The position numbers and the translations under genes were made by a program. The notes under the pieces were generated by a model that saw only the letters and a list, made by a program, of their open reading frames with translations, did not search any database and was not told the origin of the DNA. 64,000 bases of DNA, from NCBI GenBank assembly GCA_017453045.1, contig JAFTKX010000056.1:1-64000 (forward strand), given 5' to 3'. Positions 1 through 8,241 of this stretch are shown one piece after another. Every line of letters starts with the position of its first letter. Within the stretch, counting starts at the first letter, position 1. Source of the stretch: Clostridia bacterium. Lineage in GTDB: Bacteria; Bacillota; Clostridia; Christensenellales; Borkfalkiaceae.

Positions 1-10
1 AAGCAGGACC

Positions 11-1114
11 TTATTGAATTTTGCCTTTTGCTATGCTTGATTGAAAACATCCAAGTAGCGTCATAAGTTCGGCGTTCATCTTGGGGTTAAGGTTGAAAAG
101 CACGGTTTTAGGCAAAGAATTTTCCATTTCAAGTCTATCTAAAAGGCGAGAAAGGTTTGCCGTGGAATTGTCTTCGGCAATACTGTCGTAACCTGTGTCA
201 AGACCTAAAATGCCAAGCATTTTCGTATTATTGTTTCGCATTGCCCCTAAATGAAGTTCGGTTGCAATATCGTATTTTGCGTAGAGTTTGAATAAAAAGT
301 AAGTGAGATAGCCTTTGAATATTTTAGCGTCGTCTTCGCTAATTTGTTCTCCGTTTAATCTGCGTTTAAAAACTTCGTCAGCGTCTTTTTGTTGGCTGAC
401 TTTATAAACTGATTGAAGGGCGATATCCGAAGCGGTAGTTCCTACTTTTATAAACTCTTGAAGTCTTTGTTCGATTTTTTCTTCTAAATCTAAAAGATTT
501 TCCACCTTGCCGAGTTTTTGTAAAAATCCGAGATAGCCGTCGGCTTCGATATTCATAATTTTATCCGCTCTAAACGCAGGAACAACCTTAAACTTATAGT
601 CTTTTTTAGCGATTTCTTTAAAGGTAGAAAGGTCGTCGAAAATTTCGTTGGTAGTAAAAACGTGGGTAACGTTAGACTGTTCGATAAGTTTTTGCGGAGT
701 TATATTATTGATTTTAATAAACTCGTTACACCAGTCCCAAATCAAATCGGCGTTTTTGGCGTTGATTTCAAGTTCGCAATTAAAAAACTCTTTAAGTTCA
801 ACTTGCGACCAATGATATAATGGGTTTCCAAACGCCGTTTCAAGAGCCGTGCAATAACTTACGAATTTTTCTTTATTAGTAGCGTCGCCCGTGATGAACT
901 TTTCGTCTATTCCGAAATTTCTCATAAGACGCCATTTGTAATGGTCGCCTGCAAGCCAAACTTCAAAAATATCGTTGAAAGGCTTGTTTTCGAGAATTTG
1001 TTTTTCGGGCAAATGGCAATGATAGTCGCAAATAGGCATTTTCTTCGCGTAATCTTCGTAAAGTTTTTTTGCCGTTTTAGTTGTCAATAAAAAATTTTCT
1101 GTTAAATAACTCAT
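11..1114 (-). CDS. uxaC: Uronate isomerase, C-terminus cut by an in-frame stop
   Basis: Isomerises galacturonate to tagaturonate and glucuronate to fructuronate, the first step of hexuronate catabolism in the cytoplasm. The family-typical N-terminal CDYHCHLP metal motif (about residue 29) and LHLGAMRNNNTKM (about residue 290) are present. The protein is 367 residues, whereas family members are about 460. It stops with TAA directly after GKIQ, where homologues continue with FG(P/S)AWW. The three codons after the TAA, read in the same frame to the window edge, encode G-P-A. This looks like a nonsense codon inside an otherwise intact gene. The start ATG overlaps the uxaA stop (ATGA), so it is the last gene of uxaB-uxaA-uxaC. 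It may be a pseudogene or an assembly error; the family assignment is firm. Confidence 0.85.
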   Translation of the reverse strand: MSYLTENFLLTTKTAKKLYEDYAKKMPICDYHCHLPEKQILENKPFNDIFEVWLAGDHYKWRLMRNFGIDEKFITGDATNKEKFVSYCTALETAFGNPLYHWSQVELKEFFNCELEINAKNADLIWDWCNEFIKINNITPQKLIEQSNVTHVFTTNEIFDDLSTFKEIAKKDYKFKVVPAFRADKIMNIEADGYLGFLQKLGKVENLLDLEEKIEQRLQEFIKVGTTASDIALQSVYKVSQQKDADEVFKRRLNGEQISEDDAKIFKGYLTYFLFKLYAKYDIATELHLGAMRNNNTKMLGILGLDTGYDSIAEDNSTANLSRLLDRLEMENSLPKTVLFNLNPKMNAELMTLLGCFQSSIAKGKIQ

Positions 1115-2511
1115 AACGTAACTCCCGTTTTGTAAAAGGCGATTTCTCTTACGTCTTCGCTTTTACATTTATAATTTCCATTTATCGTTTTTAATAATAG
1201 GTCGAAAAGACCTTTATCATCCATAGAATAGGCGTTAAAGTCTATCCAGTTTGACTTAAAAGTAGACAGATTGTCGTTAGTTGAAATTTTCATCGTAGGA
1301 ACGAAAGTTGAAAAAGGCGTGCCCCTACCCGTTGTAAATAAAACTATTTGACAACCGCTCGCCGCGAGCGCGGTGGCTGCTATAAGGTCGTTGCCGGGCG
1401 CGTTTAAAAGGCTTACCCCCGTTTTTTCAACCTGCTTTGCGTAAGGCAAAACGTCTACGATTTTAGTTTTCCCCGCCTTTTGTACGCAACCTAAAGATTT
1501 TTCTTCTAAAGTGGTTATTCCGCCTTGCTTATTTCCGGGGCTTGGGTTTTCGTAAACGGGAAAACCGTTCGATTTATAAAAGCCCTTGAAATCTTCAATC
1601 ATCTTTACTAAATCGCCCCAAATCGACTTATCGGCGCACTTATTCATTAAAATTTGCTCCGCGCCGAACATTTCGGGCACTTCGGTTAAAATTGCGCTAC
1701 CGCCAAAACTTATAACTTTATCGGTAATTTTCCCAACGAGCGGATTTGCGGTAATTCCTGAAAATCCGTCGCTTCCGCCACATTTTAATCCTATGCAAAG
1801 TTCGGAAAAATCTATTTCTTCACGCTTTAAATCTTTTGCCTTTTGGATAAAGTCTTTTAAAATTGAAAGACCGTATTCGTGTTCGTCTTCAACGTCTTGA
1901 CAGTTAAAATAAACTATATTATCTCTGCCGTAAGGCTCAAGGCAGTCTTTAACTCCTTGCAGTTGGTTGTTTTCACAGCCCAAGCCTACGAATAAAACGA
2001 AAGTTGCGTTTGGGTTTAAGGCGATAGAGCAGAGAAGTTTTTTTACGTTTTGGTTGTCTTCGCCAAGTTGAGAACAGCCGAATTGATGGGTAAGGGCGTA
2101 AACCCCGTCGATACTTCCCGTTATCAAAGGCTCGACTGCTTTGGCAAGCCTTATGCAAACGTCGTTTACGCAACCTACCGTTGGAATAATATATATCTCG
2201 TTTCTTATTCCAGCCCTGCCACGTTTTCTTTTATAGCCTAAAAAATTCGCTTTTTGGCTCGGCGTAGATAAGGCGTTAAATTCGTACGAATAGGTGGGCT
2301 GTTCGTCGAGAGCGGATTGTAAATTGTGCGAATGCACCCACTCGCCCTTTTTGATATCTTTCGTCGCTCTGCCTATAGGGTAGCCGTACTTTTTTACTTT
2401 TTCTCCCTTTTTTATATCGCGAAGGGCAAATTTATGACCTTTGGGAATACCGTCGGTATCAACAAGATAAACGCCTACGTCGTCGCGCTCGTCAATTATA
2501 TATTCGTTCAT
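1111..2511 (-). CDS. uxaA: Altronate dehydratase
   Basis: Dehydrates D-altronate to 2-keto-3-deoxygluconate. The N-terminal SAF-like region (to about residue 75) and the large C-terminal domain are both present, including GFGY-like/KRKRGRAGIRNE, THQFGCSQLGED and GLKCGGSDGFSG motifs of the UxaA/GarD family. At about 466 residues it is slightly shorter than the E. coli enzyme. The ATG at 2511 is chosen over an upstream TTG at 2520 because it overlaps the uxaB stop as ATGA and lies about 11 nt after AAGGA; the TTG would sit on the ribosome site. It is translationally coupled to uxaB upstream and uxaC downstream. Confidence 0.92.
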   Translation of the reverse strand: MNEYIIDERDDVGVYLVDTDGIPKGHKFALRDIKKGEKVKKYGYPIGRATKDIKKGEWVHSHNLQSALDEQPTYSYEFNALSTPSQKANFLGYKRKRGRAGIRNEIYIIPTVGCVNDVCIRLAKAVEPLITGSIDGVYALTHQFGCSQLGEDNQNVKKLLCSIALNPNATFVLFVGLGCENNQLQGVKDCLEPYGRDNIVYFNCQDVEDEHEYGLSILKDFIQKAKDLKREEIDFSELCIGLKCGGSDGFSGITANPLVGKITDKVISFGGSAILTEVPEMFGAEQILMNKCADKSIWGDLVKMIEDFKGFYKSNGFPVYENPSPGNKQGGITTLEEKSLGCVQKAGKTKIVDVLPYAKQVEKTGVSLLNAPGNDLIAATALAASGCQIVLFTTGRGTPFSTFVPTMKISTNDNLSTFKSNWIDFNAYSMDDKGLFDLLLKTINGNYKCKSEDVREIAFYKTGVTL

Positions 2512-3884
2512 AAAAGGCAAATTCCTTTTTCAATTTTTTCAACGTTTGAAATTACCGTTTCAACAAGGTTTTTATACTCGCCCAAGTTTTCGCCCCAAAC
2601 CGACTTGTCGCATAAAAAGTCGGCTATAGGTCGATTATTTGCAAAATAATCGAGATATTTTACGTCGTCTTTAAGTTCTATAACTCTATCTTTAACTTTT
2701 GCAAGATATTTGCCGTCGACCTTTTCAACCCTGTTATAAAGGGCGATAAGATATGAAAAACCTATGGTAAGATAGGTGGGGATAACGCCGTGAGTAGCGT
2801 AGTAATCTTTAAAAGACGGAAGGTTTCTTGCCGACCATTTTGAAATAGAGTTTAACGCAATGCTCGTGAGTTGGTGATTTAAAAACGGATTTAAAAATCT
2901 TTGTTTTACGCTGTTTGCAAAATCGGTAGTCGCCGAAATATCGTTTGAAACGAACGGTATAATTTCTTCACGCAAGGCGTTTTCTAAAAATGCGGAAAGT
3001 TTTGGATTGTTCATACAGTCGTCAACGGTAACCGCGCCTAAAATAAGCCCTGCGGGAACGACGTTCGTATGACTGCCGTTTAAAACTCTTACCTTTCTCT
3101 TTTTATAGTAAACTATGTCGTCGGTTAAAACTACGTCGATATTGTGTTTACCTTCTTTTAAGATTGATTTTAAATCGCCTTTGTTTTGAATTGCCCAAAG
3201 ACCGAAAGGCTCGCCGATTGTAACGAGTTCGTCGTTTTCACCTATTAAATCTAAAACGTGAGAAAGAGTTTGCTCGTCTTTAGGATAACCCGAAACGATA
3301 CGGTCTACCAAAGTATTGCAGTAAAAGTTATGCTCGTCGTTCCATTTTTTAAATTCTTCGGGCAAATTCCAAAGTTTAATATATCCGTCGACGCATTTTT
3401 TCAAGTTGTCGGCGTTGTCGTCGATAAGTTCTACGGGCAAAAGGTAAACGCCCGAAAGCCCTGCGTTAAATCTTTCGTATAAAAACTGGGTGAGTTTTGC
3501 AGGATAGGTAACCTTTTCAAATCCGCCGAACTCGTCGCGTACGTCAAAACAAATACCTGCTTCGGTAGTGTTTGAAACTATAATTTTTAAATCTTTGTCT
3601 TTTGCAAGAGAAATATAGTCCGAAAAATTAGAAAACGGGTCTATAGCGCGATTAACGCAAGTTACCTTATACGGTTTTTCAACCGATTGACCGTTTTCAT
3701 ATCCCCTTAAAACGACGTGATAATTACAGTTTTGCTTTTCAAATTTTTCTAAAGAGCCAAAAGTTGCAGGCTTTACTATCGTTACCGAAAAGTCGCCGTA
3801 GCATTCTTCGTTTAAGGTATTAAAATAAAGGTCGGCAAACGCTCTTAAAAAATTGCCTTCGCCGTATTGCATAATCTTTATCAT
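2508..3884 (-). CDS. uxaB: Tagaturonate reductase (mannitol dehydrogenase family)
   Basis: NAD-dependent reduction of tagaturonate to altronate. The N-terminal IMQYGEGNFLRAF motif is characteristic of UxaB, and VLNGSHTNVVPAGLI near residue 270 is the conserved catalytic-domain segment of the mannitol dehydrogenase/UxaB family. The start is ATG 3884, preceded by AGGAG at good spacing. An upstream in-frame ATG at 3932 is rejected because it lies at the promoter -10 region and has no ribosome site. First gene of the uxaB-uxaA-uxaC operon, divergent from an AraC regulator with which it shares a compact promoter region. Fructuronate reductase is a possible alternative, but linkage to uxaA supports UxaB. 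Confidence 0.88.
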   Translation of the reverse strand: MIKIMQYGEGNFLRAFADLYFNTLNEECYGDFSVTIVKPATFGSLEKFEKQNCNYHVVLRGYENGQSVEKPYKVTCVNRAIDPFSNFSDYISLAKDKDLKIIVSNTTEAGICFDVRDEFGGFEKVTYPAKLTQFLYERFNAGLSGVYLLPVELIDDNADNLKKCVDGYIKLWNLPEEFKKWNDEHNFYCNTLVDRIVSGYPKDEQTLSHVLDLIGENDELVTIGEPFGLWAIQNKGDLKSILKEGKHNIDVVLTDDIVYYKKRKVRVLNGSHTNVVPAGLILGAVTVDDCMNNPKLSAFLENALREEIIPFVSNDISATTDFANSVKQRFLNPFLNHQLTSIALNSISKWSARNLPSFKDYYATHGVIPTYLTIGFSYLIALYNRVEKVDGKYLAKVKDRVIELKDDVKYLDYFANNRPIADFLCDKSVWGENLGEYKNLVETVISNVEKIEKGICLL

Positions 3885-3922
3885 AAAACGCTCTCCTAAA
3901 GATGAATATAATTTACTGTAAT

Positions 3923-3969
3923 ATAATACCATTTTGGCTGTTGACTTTCAATATAAAATATGATAATAT
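3923..3969. promoter_or_regulatory. Face-to-face uxaB and araC promoters with overlapping -35 boxes
   Basis: Plus strand toward the AraC gene: TTGACT 3941-3946, 17 bp, TAATAT 3964-3969. Minus strand toward uxaB: TTGAAA (as TTTCAA 3946-3951), 17 bp, TATTAT (as ATAATA 3923-3928). The two -35 boxes share one base and form TTGACTTTCAA, so RNA polymerase can probably occupy only one promoter at a time, and a regulator bound here would switch both. Confidence 0.65.
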
Positions 3970-4005
3970 TTATTAAAATTACATATTTATTTCAAAAGGA
4001 GAAAA

Positions 4006-4800
4006 ATGCCGTTTATAGAATTTGAAAAATCGGTAAAAGACCAAGACTGGTCAATGCTCGATTTGCACTCTCATAAATATTACGAAATATATTTTTTATC
4101 AAAAGGCGAAAGGACGATTTTTTTGGCGGACAGGCTTTACGAAGTAAGCGCGCCGTCGCTTTTTATATATCCGCCGAGCGCCGTACATAAAACCGAAGGC
4201 GGTAGTTTTGAGCGACATATAATAAACGTTTCGACAAACTATCTAAACGAGTTTCAGGTTAGCGTTTTAGAAGAAAAGAAATTAAAACTTTTAAAATTGA
4301 CGGAAAATGAAGGGGAAAAACTACTAAATTTGTTTGAAACTGCTTATAAAATAAAAGATGGCGACAAGTATTTTGATTTAAAGCAAAACGCAGTTTTTTC
4401 TTCGGTTATATTAGAGATTGAAAGGCTCGGCGATTTAGTCCAAGCCCCCCAAACCGAATTCACAAAACCCATACCGTCGAGCATTTTGAAAATTTTAGAC
4501 TATTTGACGGCAAATTGTGAAAAGTCTTTTACCCTTTGCGAAATTGCAAACAAGTTTTTTATTTCAAAAACTACGCTTATTTACAATTTTAAAAAGCACG
4601 TTGGGCGTTCGCCTATGGATTATTTGTTAGCCGTGAGAATAAACAAGGCTAAACAAATGCTCGTAGCGACGAAAAAAAGTATAGGTAAGATAGCCGAAGA
4701 CTGCGGTTTTTCTTCAGCGAATTATTTTGGGCTTATCTTCAAAAAAAGAGAAAAAGTTTCGCCTATGCAATACCGAAAACTTCAAAACGGAAAGAATTGA
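4006..4800 (+). CDS. AraC-family regulator next to the uronate operon
   Basis: 264-residue transcription factor. The N-terminal cupin-like sensor contains HSHKYYEIYF (about residues 21-30), and two C-terminal helix-turn-helix units span about 165-260, ending with the family signature CGFSSANYFGLIFKKREKVSPMQYR. ATG follows AAAGGAG. It is divergent from uxaB and shares its promoter region, so it is the likely local activator of hexuronate use. Its effector is not readable from sequence; in this family the cupin usually binds a sugar or sugar acid. Well supported as AraC type; the target is inferred. Confidence 0.85.
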   Translation: MPFIEFEKSVKDQDWSMLDLHSHKYYEIYFLSKGERTIFLADRLYEVSAPSLFIYPPSAVHKTEGGSFERHIINVSTNYLNEFQVSVLEEKKLKLLKLTENEGEKLLNLFETAYKIKDGDKYFDLKQNAVFSSVILEIERLGDLVQAPQTEFTKPIPSSILKILDYLTANCEKSFTLCEIANKFFISKTTLIYNFKKHVGRSPMDYLLAVRINKAKQMLVATKKSIGKIAEDCGFSSANYFGLIFKKREKVSPMQYRKLQNGKN

Positions 4801-4840
4801 CGAAAATTTCTTGAAATATCGTTCAAACGGCTAAAAACTA

Positions 4841-4869
4841 TTGTAAATAGTTTCTATGCGTGGTAAAAT
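4841..4869 (+). promoter_or_regulatory. Promoter of the YfhO-family gene
   Basis: TTGTAA 4841-4846, 17 bp, TAAAAT 4864-4869. It overlaps the first in-frame ATG (4856), which therefore cannot be the start on this transcript and supports GTG 4892. Confidence 0.55.
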
Positions 4870-4891
4870 AAAAGCGTTAGGAGAAGAAAAC

Positions 4892-7800
4892 GTGGAAAGT
4901 GAACAAGTTTACGCAAAAAAACCTGAAAACAATCTCCTTTCAAAGATGAAAAAGGTTTTTAATTGCTGTTTTAATTTTATAAAAGAAAAATACGGGTATT
5001 TTTTATTACCTATTTTTATCGCCGTTATTTTCGGCGTGGCTTTGGCAACGTTCGGCATTTGGCCGTTTGGGAAAACTATAATGGCAAGTTACGATATGCT
5101 CGCCCAAGTTTGCCCTATGCTCGAACACTTTTTTGACGTTTTTTCGGGCGAAAGCGGACTTTTCCACACCTTTTACTTGGGCGGTGGAATGGATATGTTC
5201 GGAATTCTCGCCTACTGCGCGGTAAGTCCGTTTACGTTTTTGTTCTTGCTCGCAGGCGAGGGCGGTTCTATATATATGGTAAGTATCGTTTTACCTTTAA
5301 AACTAATATGTATATCCCTTTCCGCTTTCGTATTTTTAAGGGTGTATTTTAAGAGATTACCGCAGTACGTTCAAGTATTTTTGGCTATTTTATACGCTTA
5401 TTCGGGTTATACTTTCGTCGCGAACACGTATATTATTTGGCTTGATATAATGACGTATATGCCTATTCTCGGCGCAGGGTTTATCGAGTTTGTAAATAAG
5501 AAGAAAATTCGCCTTTTGGTGATAGGGCTTGCGATAAATATCTACGCTTGTTTTTCTATCGTTTGTTTCTCGTTTTTTACCCTTTTTCCAGTATTCGTTT
5601 GTTATATTTTAATTTGTAAGGATAAAAAGGAGTGGCGAGAATATCTTTCAAAACTTTGTTTGGCTTTCGTTTTTGCGGTTGCCGTATCCTTGCCGATTTT
5701 AATTCCGAGTCTGTTCGCTTATTTAAAAGCAGGCAGAAACACGGGGATTTTTTCGCAAGTATTTCTTGCTAAAGAGCAAAAAGATATGGGCGTGCATCTT
5801 TATGAAAAATTGTCTTATATCTTTACAGATACGCCGTCTTTGGCGCTCGTTTTAGTCTACTTTTTCCGCTCTAAAAAAGACGATAAAACGTCGTACTTTT
5901 TGATGGCGACGCTTGCTTATTTACTTATTCCGTGTATCGTTGACGAGAGTATGTTACTTCTTAATATGGGCTCGTATAACAGTTACGCTCTTAGATTTGG
6001 CTTTTTGATAAGTTTTTATTTTCTTTTCGTCGGGGCAAAGGCTATCGACGGATATTTAGCCGACAAAGCCGACGATTTTGAGCCGAGCAAGAAAAAATCT
6101 GCGATTTCAATGCTATTCGTGTCGGCGCTCGTTATCGTAGGAGTGTTGTTTACCTTTAGATTTTTTAACTATATATATAACGAAGAATTTAGGTCGAGTT
6201 CGTTTATAATGAACTTTTTTGGCGAAAATTCGGACATGTATCCTTTCCAAGACTTTTTCGCTTGTTTCGCGCACTCGGAAGGGGCGTTAGAAGGGGTAGG
6301 CGTGTTGCTCGTCGTTATGACGATAATATTTATCGTTTCCGCCGTGCTCGTTAAGTTTAAGTGCGTAAGATTTCAGGATATAGCCTGCTTTTTGATTATT
6401 TTATCACTTTCGCAAACTGTGTTTTACAATTTCAGTTTAGTAAAGGGTAACCGTCAAGGCGGTAGCGGAGAAAAGTTCGATTATTATAACGAATTACTTT
6501 CTAATGTTGAAGACGACGAAACGTATAGGCTAAAAAGTTACGGCTATTATATATCGGCGGACGCTCCGCTTATTTTAGGGGAATATTCACACTCGTTTTT
6601 CAGTTCTATGGCGGACGCTAAAAACACGACTTTACCAAAATTCTTCGGCTACGGCGGATCTCACACGATAGGCACGAGAAGTAACTACGGTACGATTTTT
6701 TCAGACGCGTTGATGGGTTATAAATATACCGTTTACGAAGCGGTGAATTTTTCTTCGGCTAACGGCTACGTTAAAGATAACGAGTATAAAAACTCTGACA
6801 AGTATTTCTTAACTCAAGTCGGCTCGGCTGTGTATAAATACCCGTCGGTAAAAGTTGCTCAAGGGGTTGTGGGAAAGACCGACCAAGAGAAAATTTGGAT
6901 AAATTTATCTAAAGAAGAACACGGCGTAAACTGTTGGTCAAGTTTGAAAATAGTGTTAGACGGCAATGTTTTTAAAGGGTATTTAGGCGAAGAACTTATA
7001 TATTCTTTGGTTACGTCGTCGGACGAAATAGTAAGAATATCGGCAATTACAAAAGATACTTACGGCTCGTTTAAAAACTTAAAGGCTTTTGACGGTAACG
7101 GAAAAGAAATCGCAGGCGAGTGGACTTATAAAAGCGGTTGGAAAGTTGAAGACGGCGTTTATACTACGATAAAAGGGGATAATTCTATGGAATTTACCCC
7201 CGACGGCGACGAAAATTTGAAAACTTTACAAGCCGACGTTTGTTTTACCGAAAGCGAGCACGATTACGACTATATCGGAATAAGCGTAACCGATTCTAAC
7301 GACAACGAATACAAGTTGCTTATAGAGCCGAACGTAGGCTACAAAATTTATCAAAACGCGCTTGCGTTTCCGCTTGCGTCGGTTATAAATTCGGGCGAAC
7401 TCAAGTTTTCGGGCATTGATAAAAAGGCTCATTTCCAGCAATTTTTAACCCTTTTAAACGACGGAGAAACAATCGTTCCCGACGGCTCGACGACTTTAAA
7501 CTCGTCGAAAACGGCTCAACTTCGAGATAAATTAAAACAAGGCGAAGTGAAATATACGCTTGTAAAAAACGGTATAAAATTCGAGCCTTTCGTTTGTGAA
7601 AAAGGCAAGATGCTTTACCTAAATTACGTCAATTTGGACGGGTATAAAGTGTACGTAAACGGAACTGAAAGAGAGTTAAAAGACAACGATTTAGATATAA
7701 TGCTCGTCGATTTGGACGAAGGTAAAAACGTTGTGGAAATAAAATACGTTTCGCCGTATATATCGTATGTTTTGATAGGCGTAATGCTCGGCGCGCTCAT

Positions 7801-7981
7801 TATCGCTCTTGGCGTTTTGGCGTATAAAGTAAAGCCTATCGTGTTTGAAAAAGTAAGCGTCGTTATACCTTATCTTGCAATAGGGCTTGCGCTTGCGATA
7901 ACGATATTTTTCTTTATCTATCCGATAGGAATTTATATAAGTAAATTTTTCGGTACTTATATAAAGTATTTCTTCGTTTAA
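4892..7981 (+). CDS. YfhO-family polytopic membrane protein
   Basis: About 1029 residues. A long N-terminal half has about 12 hydrophobic segments with the early SYDMLAQVCPMLEHFF and FYLGGGMDMFG motifs typical of YfhO proteins. A soluble beta-rich extracellular part follows (about 540-950), then a C-terminal pair of membrane segments. Family members in Bacillus and Listeria act in glycosylation of wall polymers using lipid-linked sugars; the substrate here is unknown. GTG 4892 is chosen because it has AGGAG 8 nt upstream, while ATG 4856 lies inside the promoter. Apparently monocistronic. Confidence 0.8.
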   Translation: MESEQVYAKKPENNLLSKMKKVFNCCFNFIKEKYGYFLLPIFIAVIFGVALATFGIWPFGKTIMASYDMLAQVCPMLEHFFDVFSGESGLFHTFYLGGGMDMFGILAYCAVSPFTFLFLLAGEGGSIYMVSIVLPLKLICISLSAFVFLRVYFKRLPQYVQVFLAILYAYSGYTFVANTYIIWLDIMTYMPILGAGFIEFVNKKKIRLLVIGLAINIYACFSIVCFSFFTLFPVFVCYILICKDKKEWREYLSKLCLAFVFAVAVSLPILIPSLFAYLKAGRNTGIFSQVFLAKEQKDMGVHLYEKLSYIFTDTPSLALVLVYFFRSKKDDKTSYFLMATLAYLLIPCIVDESMLLLNMGSYNSYALRFGFLISFYFLFVGAKAIDGYLADKADDFEPSKKKSAISMLFVSALVIVGVLFTFRFFNYIYNEEFRSSSFIMNFFGENSDMYPFQDFFACFAHSEGALEGVGVLLVVMTIIFIVSAVLVKFKCVRFQDIACFLIILSLSQTVFYNFSLVKGNRQGGSGEKFDYYNELLSNVEDDETYRLKSYGYYISADAPLILGEYSHSFFSSMADAKNTTLPKFFGYGGSHTIGTRSNYGTIFSDALMGYKYTVYEAVNFSSANGYVKDNEYKNSDKYFLTQVGSAVYKYPSVKVAQGVVGKTDQEKIWINLSKEEHGVNCWSSLKIVLDGNVFKGYLGEELIYSLVTSSDEIVRISAITKDTYGSFKNLKAFDGNGKEIAGEWTYKSGWKVEDGVYTTIKGDNSMEFTPDGDENLKTLQADVCFTESEHDYDYIGISVTDSNDNEYKLLIEPNVGYKIYQNALAFPLASVINSGELKFSGIDKKAHFQQFLTLLNDGETIVPDGSTTLNSSKTAQLRDKLKQGEVKYTLVKNGIKFEPFVCEKGKMLYLNYVNLDGYKVYVNGTERELKDNDLDIMLVDLDEGKNVVEIKYVSPYISYVLIGVMLGALIIALGVLAYKVKPIVFEKVSVVIPYLAIGLALAITIFFFIYPIGIYISKFFGTYIKYFFV

Positions 7982-8028
7982 AAGATATCTTTTTTAAGTC
8001 GACAATCCTAATGACGAGGACTAAATAT

Positions 8029-8041
8029 AATTGACTTATAG
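8029..8041 (-). repeat. Dispersed word, variant copy
   Basis: Minus-strand reading CTATAAGTCAATT, a one-base variant of the recurring word TATAAGTCGATTAT. Lies in the 260-bp gap after the YfhO gene, which otherwise holds only a terminator. Confidence 0.4.
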
Positions 8042-8173
8042 TTCTATCACTTGCATTTTCGTTGCTACGTAGTTGTAGGACTTAAAAACTTTGATTTTAA
8101 GACCGATTTCGTTGGGCAACTTCAATTTTACATTACGGCAGTTGACTATTTCGCTTTCAAGCGGTCAAAAAAT

Positions 8174-8208
8174 AAAACTCGACTTTAGTAAAAGTCGAGT
8201 TTTGTTTT
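8174..8208. terminator. Bidirectional terminator between YfhO and BspA-like genes
   Basis: Perfect 13-bp stem: AAAACTCGACTTT 8174-8186, loop AGTA, matching arm 8191-8203, with T-rich flanks on both strands. Serves the convergent genes on either side. Confidence 0.8.
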
Positions 8209-8241
8209 TGTGGAAAGGATACAAGCGTTGAATTTTAGATT

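Noticed and set aside
2511-2520. TTG start of uxaA at 2520
   Set aside because: It sits on the ribosome site; ATG 2511 overlaps the uxaB stop by 4 nt, the same coupling used at uxaC.
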